From contig JAHZBJ010000104.1 in assembly GCA_019423445.1 (NCBI GenBank), positions 1 through 7,018 on the forward strand: a DNA stretch of 7,018 nucleotides. Reading direction: 5' to 3'. Every line of letters begins with the position of its first letter. Within the stretch, counting starts at the first letter, position 1. Positions 1 through 6,952 of this stretch are shown piece after piece. Origin of the DNA: Oscillospiraceae bacterium. Its GTDB lineage: Bacteria; Bacillota; Clostridia; Oscillospirales; Ruminococcaceae. The notes under the pieces are model-generated. The model did no database searches. It saw only the letters and a program-made list of their open reading frames with translations, and had not been told where the DNA came from. A program made the position numbers and the translations under genes.

Positions 1-208
1 AGTGATTCTGATTAGCCCAGCGGCTTCTCTGCTGGGGGTGTTGGGAGACCTGTCGGCTTCGGTGATCAAGCGGCAGCACGGCATCAAAGATTTTGGACAT
101 CTTATGCCGGGTCACGGCGGGGCTATGGACCGCTTCGACAGCGTCCTTTTTGTCAGCCCGCTGTTTTATATCATTTTTAACATTTACCCCCTTATTTCAG
201 CCATATAA
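1..208 (+). CDS. cdsA: Phosphatidate cytidylyltransferase (CDP-diacylglycerol synthase), C-terminal part
   Basis: This is the 3' end of an integral membrane enzyme that makes CDP-diacylglycerol from phosphatidic acid and CTP, the branch point for bacterial phospholipid synthesis. The 68 visible residues contain the complete family signature: S-V-I-K-R, then K-D-F-G, then P-G-H-G-G-A-M-D-R-F-D, which matches the CdsA pattern S-x-x-K-R-x4-K-D...H-G-G-x-x-D-R-x-D. The polar signature is followed by a hydrophobic C-terminal segment (roughly the last 20 residues, rich in F, I, L and Y) that fits the last membrane helix. The stop is TAA at 206-208. The start lies upstream of the window, so the GTG at position 2 is an internal valine codon and not an initiator. 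In related Firmicutes cdsA follows uppS and precedes dxr and rseP; here rseP comes next and dxr is missing. Family assignment is secure; only the upstream extent is unknown. Confidence 0.96.
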   Translation, partial: VILISPAASLLGVLGDLSASVIKRQHGIKDFGHLMPGHGGAMDRFDSVLFVSPLFYIIFNIYPLISAI

Positions 209-220
209 TTGGAGTAAACT

Positions 221-370
221 ATGGTTGGGCCTGGGGGCGGCATCAGAGGGTGCCGGCAGACCGGGAAGTGCTGCAGGGCGTTTCGCCGCCTTGGCGCCTC
301 CCGGTTCCTTGTGTCCGGCTGGAAAGGAAGAGGTCCTTTCCGGTGGGGGAAAAGGAGATTGATGGTTTGA
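221..370 (+). CDS. Doubtful 49-aa basic small ORF overlapping the rseP start
   Basis: An ATG at 221 is preceded by GGAG at 211-214 with a 6-base spacer, and the frame stays open for 49 codons to a TGA at 368-370. That TGA overlaps the TTG start of rseP (367-369), a TTGA arrangement typical of translational coupling. The start begins M-V-G-P-G-G-G-I-R-G. The product would have about 13 Arg/Lys and no Asp or Glu, with three Cys (C11, C17, C18) and three Trp, a composition more typical of GC-rich noncoding DNA read in frame than of a stable protein. No family was recognised. The alternatives are a leader peptide that couples translation into rseP, or chance. The ribosome binding site and the overlap are seen directly; function is not claimed. 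Confidence 0.25.
   Translation: MVGPGGGIRGCRQTGKCCRAFRRLGASRFLVSGWKGRGPFRWGKRRLMV
260..305 (+). other. Potential RNA hairpin between cdsA and rseP
   Basis: ACCGGGA at 260-266 is perfectly complementary to TCCCGGT at 299-305. After an A/C mismatch, bases 268-272 can pair with 293-297 using G-U pairs. Inside, GGCG at 277-280 can pair with CGCC at 284-287 around a TTT loop. The result is a compact structure of nearly 50 bases. No poly-T run follows, so it is not an intrinsic terminator on the + strand. Its role is unknown; it could be a leader structure or simply a product of GC-rich sequence. Confidence 0.45.
318..344 (+). other. Potential RNA hairpin just upstream of the rseP ribosome binding site
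   Basis: GGAAAGG at 321-327 is an exact inverted repeat of CCTTTCC at 335-341 around a 7-base loop, and the stem can be extended to 318-344 with one G-C and two G-U pairs. It ends 9 bases before the GGAG that serves rseP, so it could influence ribosome access. There is no T tract after it, which argues against a terminator. Confidence 0.5.
354..357 (+). promoter_or_regulatory. Ribosome binding site for rseP, supporting a TTG start
   Basis: GGAG (in the context AAAGGAG) lies 9 bases before the TTG at 367. An out-of-frame ATG at 362, only 4 bases from the GGAG, opens a frame that stops after two codons at TGA 368-370, overlapping the TTG. No ATG or GTG in the rseP frame is near this site, so the site is what selects TTG as the initiator. 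Confidence 0.75.
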
Positions 371-1458
371 AAACGGTACTGCTGACGATTTTGGTATTTG
401 GGGTGATCATCACCCTCCATGAATTGGGTCATTTCGCTTTTTGCAAGCTGTTCGGAGTGCGGGTCCATGAGTTTTCTTTTGGCATGGGGCCGAGACTTTT
501 CGGATGGGGGAAAGGGGAAACCCAATACTCTATCCGCCTTCTCCCCATTGGAGGCTATGTGGCCATGGAAGGAGAGGACGAGGAAAGCCAGGACGGCAGA
601 GCTTTCTGCAACCGTCCCCCCTGGCAGCGGTTCATCATCCTCTTTGCGGGAGCCGGCATGAACCTTCTGTTAGGTCTGGTGCTTCTGGGAATATCAACCA
701 GCCAGATGAATCTGCTGGGGACCAATGTGGTAGCCAGGATCGAGGAGGGGGCGGCTTCCGCTGCATATCTCCAGTCGGGGGACCGGATCATCGAGGTCAA
801 CGGCTATAATACCCCCTGTTACAATGACGTGGTATTCCAGTTGATCCGGGATGAGGACGGCGTGGTGGACCTAACGGTTCAGCGGGGCGGCGATCTTTCC
901 ATGTCCAGCTGGGAGCGCTTTCTGGCAGGTTTCGGAATCGGGGAAAAGAATCCGGGGGAGCAGGTGGTCCTTTCCCAGGTGCCTTTTGAAATGGAAGACG
1001 TGGGAGGCGGCCAGCGGTCCCTGAAGATTGATTTTGTCTTTTATGGTGCCGAGCCAAATCTGGGCAACTCGGTGGTATACACCTTCCAGTGGACGGTCTC
1101 CACCGTGAAACAGGTGTGGTACTCCCTTTTGGATATCGTTACCGGACGATTTGGCCTCAGCCAGCTTTCTGGGCCGGTGGGCACCGCCACGGTGATCCAG
1201 CAGGCCTCCGACCAGGGGCTGCGTTCCTTGGTGATTCTGGTGGCGTATATCACCATTAACGTAGGGGTGTTTAACCTGCTGCCTATTCCTGCCCTGGATG
1301 GCGGAAGGATGTTTTTCCTACTGGTGGGAATGCTGCTGCGCCGGCCTATCCCTGCGAAATATGAAGCGTATATCAATGCGGCGGGTATGATCCTGCTTTT
1401 GGGTTTTGTAGGGGTTGTTACCTTCAGCGATATCATGAAGCTGTTTGCAAAACCGTAA
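367..1458 (+). CDS. rseP: RseP-type site-2 intramembrane zinc metalloprotease
   Basis: This is a membrane-embedded protease of the RseP/RasP (M50B) family, which cuts transmembrane anchors of anti-sigma factors and leftover signal peptides inside the membrane. The 363 residues begin with a helix that carries the zinc motif H18-E19-L20-G21-H22. A second hydrophobic segment is at about 89-109. A single PDZ domain spans roughly 115-178 (S137-G138-D139-R140 turn), and S-G-P-V-G is at 268-272. The third helix (about 288-308) leads into N303-L-L-P-I-P-A-L-D311-G-G, where D311 is the third zinc ligand, and a last helix is at about 341-355. Length is normal for a one-PDZ Firmicute member. The TTG start at 367 is chosen because it follows GGAG by 9 bases and puts HELGH at residue 18, as usual. 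The GTG at 250 would add 39 soluble residues without a ribosome binding site. Its specific substrates here are unknown. Confidence 0.97.
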   Translation: MKTVLLTILVFGVIITLHELGHFAFCKLFGVRVHEFSFGMGPRLFGWGKGETQYSIRLLPIGGYVAMEGEDEESQDGRAFCNRPPWQRFIILFAGAGMNLLLGLVLLGISTSQMNLLGTNVVARIEEGAASAAYLQSGDRIIEVNGYNTPCYNDVVFQLIRDEDGVVDLTVQRGGDLSMSSWERFLAGFGIGEKNPGEQVVLSQVPFEMEDVGGGQRSLKIDFVFYGAEPNLGNSVVYTFQWTVSTVKQVWYSLLDIVTGRFGLSQLSGPVGTATVIQQASDQGLRSLVILVAYITINVGVFNLLPIPALDGGRMFFLLVGMLLRRPIPAKYEAYINAAGMILLLGFVGVVTFSDIMKLFAKP

Positions 1459-1496
1459 TTTCTCCCGGACCCAGAGGACCCTTTGAGTATAACAAC

Positions 1497-1503
1497 GAGG
1501 TGA
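1497..1503 (+). promoter_or_regulatory. Ribosome binding site for ispG
   Basis: GAGGTGA lies 6 bases before the ATG at 1510. A TTG at 1507-1509 abuts the ATG in the same frame, but the spacing and codon preference favour the ATG. The 51-base rseP-ispG gap contains no hairpin with a T tract and no clear promoter, which fits cotranscription. Confidence 0.8.
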
Positions 1504-1509
1504 CCTTTG

Positions 1510-2559
1510 ATGAAGCGTCAAAAAACCAGAGAAGTGAAAATTGGTTCCGTGGTCATCGGCGGCGGCAGACCTGTGGCCATTCAGTCAATGCTCTGTGCCC
1601 CCTTGTGGGATATTGAGGCCAATGTCTGCCAGACCCGGGCCCTTTATGAGGCAGGGTGCCAGATCAACCGGGTGGCAATGCCTGCCCAAGGGGGAACCCA
1701 GCTGATCCAGGCCATTAAGGAGGCTTCCCCCATGCCTCTGGTTGCGGATATCCAGTTCGACTATAAGCTGGCGATTGAGGCGGCTTACGCTGGGGCAGAC
1801 AAGATCCGCATTAACCCCGGCAATATTGGCGACCAGGAAAAAGTGCGGCAGGTGGTCCAGGCTTGTGTGGACCGGGATATTCCCATCCGCATCGGGGTTA
1901 ACTCGGGAAGCCTGGAAGAGGAGATCTTGGCAAAATACCAGAGGCCAACCGCCCAGGCTTTGGCGGAAAGCGCTCTGCTGAATATCCGCCTGCTGGAAGA
2001 GTTGGATTTTCACAATTATGTGGTAGCCATTAAGTCCTCCGATGTTTTTACTACCGTGGAAGCTTACCGCCTGGCTGCGGAGCAAACCGATTGCCCCTTC
2101 CATCTGGGGGTGACTGAGGCGGGAACTGAGCGGATGGGGATTATCAAATCCGCCGCCGCTTTTGGCGCTCTGTTGGCAGACGGCATCGGGGATACCATCC
2201 GGGTTTCCCTGACTGCTGACCCAGTACGGGAGGTGGTGGCTGCCCGGGATATCCTCCGGGGGCTGGGACTGCTGAAAAACGGCCCAAGGTTCGTTTCCTG
2301 CCCTACCTGTGGCCGCTGCCAGGTGGACTTGGTGGGAATCGCCCAAAAGGTGGAAAAAGCTTTGGAGGGCTGCACCAAGGATATCAAAATCGCGATTATG
2401 GGTTGTCCTGTAAACGGTCCGGGAGAGGCCAGGGATGCCGATCTTGGCGTGGCCGGAGGCAAGGGAGAAACTTTGTTGTTCCGCAAGGGGGAGATTCTCC
2501 GCAAGGTCCCCGAGGCGGAAACAGTGGCAGCTCTTTTGGAGGAAGTGGACCGGCTCTGA
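1510..2559 (+). CDS. ispG: 4-hydroxy-3-methylbut-2-en-1-yl diphosphate synthase (IspG/GcpE)
   Basis: This cytosolic 4Fe-4S enzyme converts the cyclic diphosphate MEcPP to HMBPP, the penultimate step of the MEP isoprenoid pathway, with electrons from ferredoxin or flavodoxin. The 349 residues follow the two-domain bacterial layout. An N-terminal TIM barrel (to about residue 245) includes D-K-I-R-I-N-P-G-N-I-G, P-I-R-I-G-V-N-S-G-S-L, I-K-S-S-D-V and G-I-G-D-T-I-R-V-S-L. The C-terminal cluster domain has C264-P-T-C267-G-R and G-C299-P-V-N-G-P-G-E306. The ligand spacing 3, 32 and 7 equals that of the E. coli enzyme (C270, C273, C305, E312). Two departures stand out. The conserved first loop, usually Q-S-M-T-N-T-D-T-R-D, reads Q25-S-M-L-C-A-P-L-W-D34, and the usual V-A-D-I-H-F-D-Y reads V78-A-D-I-Q82-F-D-Y. 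Two extra cysteines (C29, C270) are present. Cluster ligands and overall length argue for an active enzyme, but the substrate pocket may differ from the family norm. Confidence 0.95.
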   Translation: MKRQKTREVKIGSVVIGGGRPVAIQSMLCAPLWDIEANVCQTRALYEAGCQINRVAMPAQGGTQLIQAIKEASPMPLVADIQFDYKLAIEAAYAGADKIRINPGNIGDQEKVRQVVQACVDRDIPIRIGVNSGSLEEEILAKYQRPTAQALAESALLNIRLLEELDFHNYVVAIKSSDVFTTVEAYRLAAEQTDCPFHLGVTEAGTERMGIIKSAAAFGALLADGIGDTIRVSLTADPVREVVAARDILRGLGLLKNGPRFVSCPTCGRCQVDLVGIAQKVEKALEGCTKDIKIAIMGCPVNGPGEARDADLGVAGGKGETLLFRKGEILRKVPEAETVAALLEEVDRL

Positions 2560-2580
2560 AACAAGGGCGGGTGAAAAACA

Positions 2581-2584
2581 GGAG
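2581..2584 (+). promoter_or_regulatory. Ribosome binding site for polC, supporting a TTG start
   Basis: GGAG (in ACAGGAG) lies 10 bases before the TTG at 2595. An in-frame TAA at 2589-2591 excludes any earlier start, and the next in-frame ATG (residue 17 of this reading) would remove conserved-looking N-terminal sequence and has no better site. The site follows the ispG stop by only 21 bases. Confidence 0.7.
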
Positions 2585-2594
2585 TACATAAACG

Positions 2595-5500
2595 TTGAGT
2601 ACCTTTGGAGAATTGTTTGGGGGCTACGCAACCCTTTCCCCAGCCATGGCCGCCGCACAGGTGACCGGTATCGCTCTTTCGGACAATAAGGAAAAAATGA
2701 CAGTAAGCCTCACCTCCGATACGCTGCTGGACGGGGGTGAGCTTTCTGCTGTCCAGTCCGCCCTGCGTATCGCCTGCCTTCTGGGGGATTTTTCCATCCG
2801 CTGTCGCTATGCGCCGGAGGTTCTTTCCGGGGAATGCCTAAAAAATGTAGTGCGAGAGTTGGGAGCTTCAGGGATCCCAATCAACGGTTTTTTTGTGGGT
2901 GCCCAGGCCAGTTATGATCCGGAGAGCCGCCGCTTTACCATCAATCTGCAGAACGGAGGCGGCGAATTCCTCCGGGAGCAGCAGGTGGAGGAGCGGATTG
3001 CTGCCATCCTTCAACGGGATTTCCAGGTCCGCCCTCAGGTGGAGCTGGGGGGTAACGCCGGCCCTGTCCAGTCTCCCCTGGACGCGGATACTACTCCAAA
3101 GGTGATGACGCCTCCTGCAGGACGGGAGGAAACTGCTCCCCGGCCCAAACGGGAACGAGCGGGAGCCAGCGGGGAAGGACAGCCCTCCCGCCGTTCTTAC
3201 CAAGGGGAGTTTGAGAAACTTCCTTTTGTACCGGGTTCAGCCACTGTGGTGATGGGTAAGGAGATTCGTACGCCGCCGGTGGAGATCCAAGAGGTAAACG
3301 CCGAAACGGGACGAACTGTACTTTGGGGGGATATCTTTGATGTGAGTACCCGGGATATTCGGGACGGGAGCAAGACTATCCTTACCGTCAGTATTACCGA
3401 CTACACCGGCTCCATCAACCTGAAGCTTTTTGTGGAAAAGGAAAAGTGCGCTGCTCTTACCGACGTCCTGAAGCCTGGGGCCACCATTTTGGCCCAGGGA
3501 GAGGTGGCCTACAACAAGTTTGATCGGGACGTCACGATGAGCCCGGTAGCGGTGAGCACCGTGAAAAAGAAGGAAGTCACTGACGAGGCGCCCGAAAAAC
3601 GAGTGGAGCTTCATTGCCACACCACTATGTCCTCCATGGACGGGATGACCCCGGCGGCAGAGCTGGTGAAGCGTGCCGCCAAGTGGGGACACCGTGCCAT
3701 TGCCATTACCGACCACGGTGTGGTTCAGGCGTTTCCAGAAGCCATGGCCGCGGCGGAGAAGATCCGGAAGAATGACCCGGGCTTTAAGGTAATCTACGGG
3801 GTGGAAGGTTACTTCGTGGATGACATGATTCCTGCTGTAAAGGGAAATGACTGTACAGAACCCATAGACGGAGAATACATCGTTTTTGATGTGGAGACCA
3901 CCGGTCTTTCCAGTGCAACCGACCGTCTCACCGAGATCGGCGCAGTGCGCATCAGGAACGGGGAAATCACCGACAGCTTTGATCTCTTTGTTAACCCTGA
4001 GATGACCATCCCTCCGGAGATCACCCGGCTTACCGGTATCACCGATGAGATGGTGCAGGACGCCCCTCTGGAAGGGGAAGCTCTGGAGCGGTTCTTTGCC
4101 TTCTGCGGGGATTGCCGTATTCTGGTGGCACACAATGCTTCCTTTGATATGGGTTTTATCCGGGCTGCCATGAACCGCTGCCACCAGACCAGGGACTTGG
4201 TAAGCATCGATACCCTGATTATGGCCCGGTCCCTTTATCCGGAGTTGAAAAAGCACAAGCTGGATATCCTGGCGGAACATCTGGAAGTGGAGCAGAAACA
4301 CCACCACCGGGCCGACGACGACGCCCGGGTTTTGGGAGAGATCTTCCTGAAGATGTTGGAGAAGGTAAAGGCGGAGAAGGGAGCTTCCGCTGTCTGGGAT
4401 ATCAATACCTCACTCAACACCCAGGGAAATGTCAAGACCCGCCCCTATCACATCATCATCCTGGCCAAAAACGACGTGGGCCTGAAGAACCTGTACCGTC
4501 TGGTATCCTTTGCTCATCTGGACCACTTTTTCCAGAAGCCCCGTATCCCCAAAAGCGAGTTGGAAAAGTACCGGGAGGGGCTCATAGTAGGTTCCGCCTG
4601 TGAGGCGGGACAGCTGTTCCGGGCGGTGGTGGAAGGAAAGAGCTGGGGGGAGCTCTGTGACATCGCCTCTTTCTATGATTACCTGGAGGTGCAGCCTCTG
4701 GGAAACAACGAATTTATGATCCGGGAAGGGGCAGCCAAGAACGAGAAAGAGCTGGAGGATTTTAACCGCACCATTCTGAAGCTGGGAAAGCGCCTGGGCA
4801 AACCGGTGGTGGCAACCGGCGATGTCCATTTTATGGATAAAAAAGACGCCAAGTTCCGAGAGATCCTCATGTCCGGCCAGGGTTTCAAAGATGCCGATAT
4901 GCAGGCCCCTCTCTATCTGCGGACCACGGAGGAGATGCTGCAGGAGTTTTCCTATCTGGATGAGGAGACCGCCCGGGAAATTGTTATCCAAAACCCCAAC
5001 AAGATTGTGGATATGGTGGACTATATCCACCCCATTCCCGATGGTACCTTTACCCCCACCATTCCGGGGGCAGAGGAAGACCTGATCCGGATTACTCACG
5101 AAAAGGCCAAATCCATTTACGGGGATCCTTTGCCGGAGATTGTGGCCAACCGCCTGGACCGGGAGCTTTCCTCCATCACAAAGCACGGGTTTTCGGTGCT
5201 TTATATGATCGCCCAGAAACTGGTGCAGCGCTCAGTGGAGTGCGGCTACTCGGTTGGATCCCGAGGTTCGGTGGGTTCCTCCTTTGTGGCCATTATGGCG
5301 GGGATCTCGGAAGTGAACCCCCTGCCGCCCCATTATGTCTGTCCCAACTGCAAGTACAGCGAATTTATCACTGACGGTTCGGTGGGCTCGGGGTTTGACC
5401 TTCCGGCCAAAAACTGCCCTCAGTGCGGCACGTTGCTGCGCCAGGACGGCCATGAAATTCCCTTCGAGACTTTTCTGGGATTCGATGGGGATAAGGCACC

Positions 5501-6932
5501 GGATATTGACCTGAACTTCTCCGGGGAGTACCAGTCCCGGTCCCACGCCTTTACTGAGGAGCTTTTCGGTAAGGACCATGTTTTCAAGGCTGGCACCATC
5601 TCCACTGTGGCAGAAAAAACCGCCTATGGATATGTGAAACACTACCTTGAGGAAAAGGGCCAGGTGGTTACCGCCGCCGAGGAAAACCGTTTGGTAAAGG
5701 GATGTACCGGGGTTAAGCGCACCACCGGCCAGCACCCAGGAGGGATGGTGGTAGTGCCCAGCCACCATGAGGTCTATGATTTCTGTCCGGTGCAGCACCC
5801 TGCCGACAAGGCGGAAGGGGATATCATCACCACCCACTTCGATTTCCATTCTCTCCACGACACTATTTTGAAGCTGGACGAGCTGGGCCACGATGCTCCC
5901 ACACTCTTTAAGTATTTGGAGGATTATACCGGGGTCAAGATCGATGACATCCCCATGAGCGACCCCAAGGTTTACAGCCTCTTTACCTCTTCGGAGGCAT
6001 TGGGCATCGATTTGATGGACATCAAATGTGAGACCGGAACTCTGGCGCTGCCGGAGATGGGTACCAACTTTGTCCGGGGGATGCTCATGGATGCAAAGCC
6101 TAAAAACTTCTCGGACCTGCTCCAGATTTCCGGCCTTTCTCACGGTACCGATGTTTGGCTGGGGAACGCCAAGGATTTGATCGCCGCCGGCACCTGCACC
6201 ATTTCCAACGTCATCGGAACCCGTGACAGCATCATGACCACCCTCTATCTCAAATACAAGATGGAGCCCAAGCTGGCCTTCAAGATCATGGAGATCACCC
6301 GTAAGGGAAAAGCCCCCGCCCTGCTTACCGATGAGATGAAGCAGAACATGCGGGATCATGGGGTTCCGGAATGGTACATCGACAGCTGCCTCAAGATCAA
6401 GTACATGTTCCCCAAGGCCCACGCCGCTGCTTATGTCATCTCCGCCATCCGCCTTGGATGGTATAAGGTCTACTACCCCAAAGAGTTTTATGCGGTGATC
6501 TTTACCATCCGCGGAGAGGATTTTGACGCCATGGCGGCTATGAAGGGCCAGGGTTTTGTCAAGACGAGGATTGACGCGTTGTATGCCAAGGGCACCGAAC
6601 GTACCGCCAAGGAGGACAGCCAGTTGGAAATGCTCCAAATCATCTATGAGATGCTGAAAAGGGGCATTCAGCTGCTGCCGGTGGATCTTTACCGCTCCAG
6701 CGCCACCATGTACCGCATTGAGGATGGGAAGATCCGCCTCCCATTTACCAGCCTCAAGGGACTGGGGACCGCTGCCGCCCAGGCTCTGGAAGCCGCGGGG
6801 AAGGAGGGGCCTTACCTGTCGGTGGACGAGGTTTCTACCCGCTCCGGCGCCTCCAAAAGCATCATTGAGATCCTTCGGGAGGCCGGCTCCCTGGAAGGGC
6901 TGGCGGAGCACAGCCAGATGTCCTTTTTCTAA
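2595..6932 (+). CDS. polC: DNA polymerase III alpha subunit, PolC type with built-in 3'-5' proofreading exonuclease
   Basis: PolC is the essential replicative polymerase of Firmicutes. The 1445 residues match the family length. Order: N-terminal domain (to about 150), a Pro/Arg-rich variable linker (about 150-210), an OB fold (about 242-322), and a PHP domain starting at H340-C-H342 with D349 and D373-H374. The PHP domain is split by a DEDDh exonuclease and resumes through D743-V-H745. The exonuclease has D432-V-E434, H-N-A-S-F-D518 and H571-R-A-D-D-D576. The polymerase core follows, with a Cys4 zinc site (C916, C919, C941, C944) and P-D970-I-D972-L-N-F plus K-L-D1095 as the catalytic aspartates. 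F1272-P-K-A-H-A-A-A-Y is typical of PolC. The last five residues, Q-M-S-F-F, fit the beta-clamp binding consensus that is Q-L-S-L-F in Bacillus. All motifs are intact and no frameshift is seen. The start is TTG with GGAG upstream; the gene follows ispG by 35 bases and is probably in the same transcript. Confidence 0.98.
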   Translation: MSTFGELFGGYATLSPAMAAAQVTGIALSDNKEKMTVSLTSDTLLDGGELSAVQSALRIACLLGDFSIRCRYAPEVLSGECLKNVVRELGASGIPINGFFVGAQASYDPESRRFTINLQNGGGEFLREQQVEERIAAILQRDFQVRPQVELGGNAGPVQSPLDADTTPKVMTPPAGREETAPRPKRERAGASGEGQPSRRSYQGEFEKLPFVPGSATVVMGKEIRTPPVEIQEVNAETGRTVLWGDIFDVSTRDIRDGSKTILTVSITDYTGSINLKLFVEKEKCAALTDVLKPGATILAQGEVAYNKFDRDVTMSPVAVSTVKKKEVTDEAPEKRVELHCHTTMSSMDGMTPAAELVKRAAKWGHRAIAITDHGVVQAFPEAMAAAEKIRKNDPGFKVIYGVEGYFVDDMIPAVKGNDCTEPIDGEYIVFDVETTGLSSATDRLTEIGAVRIRNGEITDSFDLFVNPEMTIPPEITRLTGITDEMVQDAPLEGEALERFFAFCGDCRILVAHNASFDMGFIRAAMNRCHQTRDLVSIDTLIMARSLYPELKKHKLDILAEHLEVEQKHHHRADDDARVLGEIFLKMLEKVKAEKGASAVWDINTSLNTQGNVKTRPYHIIILAKNDVGLKNLYRLVSFAHLDHFFQKPRIPKSELEKYREGLIVGSACEAGQLFRAVVEGKSWGELCDIASFYDYLEVQPLGNNEFMIREGAAKNEKELEDFNRTILKLGKRLGKPVVATGDVHFMDKKDAKFREILMSGQGFKDADMQAPLYLRTTEEMLQEFSYLDEETAREIVIQNPNKIVDMVDYIHPIPDGTFTPTIPGAEEDLIRITHEKAKSIYGDPLPEIVANRLDRELSSITKHGFSVLYMIAQKLVQRSVECGYSVGSRGSVGSSFVAIMAGISEVNPLPPHYVCPNCKYSEFITDGSVGSGFDLPAKNCPQCGTLLRQDGHEIPFETFLGFDGDKAPDIDLNFSGEYQSRSHAFTEELFGKDHVFKAGTISTVAEKTAYGYVKHYLEEKGQVVTAAEENRLVKGCTGVKRTTGQHPGGMVVVPSHHEVYDFCPVQHPADKAEGDIITTHFDFHSLHDTILKLDELGHDAPTLFKYLEDYTGVKIDDIPMSDPKVYSLFTSSEALGIDLMDIKCETGTLALPEMGTNFVRGMLMDAKPKNFSDLLQISGLSHGTDVWLGNAKDLIAAGTCTISNVIGTRDSIMTTLYLKYKMEPKLAFKIMEITRKGKAPALLTDEMKQNMRDHGVPEWYIDSCLKIKYMFPKAHAAAYVISAIRLGWYKVYYPKEFYAVIFTIRGEDFDAMAAMKGQGFVKTRIDALYAKGTERTAKEDSQLEMLQIIYEMLKRGIQLLPVDLYRSSATMYRIEDGKIRLPFTSLKGLGTAAAQALEAAGKEGPYLSVDEVSTRSGASKSIIEILREAGSLEGLAEHSQMSFF

Positions 6933-6952
6933 GATTGAGATTTAGCATCAGA

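Larger units (their letters stand above)
209..366 (+). other. cdsA-rseP intergenic segment with strong secondary-structure potential; usual dxr position
   Basis: This gap of about 160 bases separates two genes that normally flank dxr (DXP reductoisomerase) in Clostridia. I translated it in all three + frames and found nothing resembling the start or end of Dxr, so no recognisable remnant is left. It holds two potential hairpins (260-305 and 318-344), a possible 49-codon ORF (221-370) and the ribosome binding site for rseP. A perfect TATAAT hexamer at 204-209 overlaps the cdsA stop but has no convincing -35 partner. Whether the segment is an untranslated leader, a relic or a small gene cannot be settled by reading alone. 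Confidence 0.6.

Noticed and set aside
204..209. Perfect TATAAT hexamer at the cdsA stop as a promoter for rseP
   Set aside because: The positions 16-18 bases upstream (for example CATTTA at 181-186) do not resemble TTGACA and there is no extended -10 TGn. The local sequence is AT-rich, so a chance match is likely. It remains possible but is not supported enough to list.
250..366. GTG at 250 as an earlier rseP start
   Set aside because: It would add 39 soluble residues before the first membrane helix, has no ribosome binding site, and moves HELGH far from its normal position near residue 18-22.
5232..6911. Long open frame of 559 codons on the - strand inside polC
   Set aside because: It is the reverse shadow of a GC-rich, strongly conserved polymerase gene. 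Its translation shows no recognisable domain, and the + strand reading has every PolC motif. The same applies to the - strand frames at 1585-2658, 3237-4307 and 4410-5186.
6921..6929. T-rich run at the end of polC as a terminator tail
   Set aside because: It encodes the last residues S-F-F and has no hairpin directly upstream.
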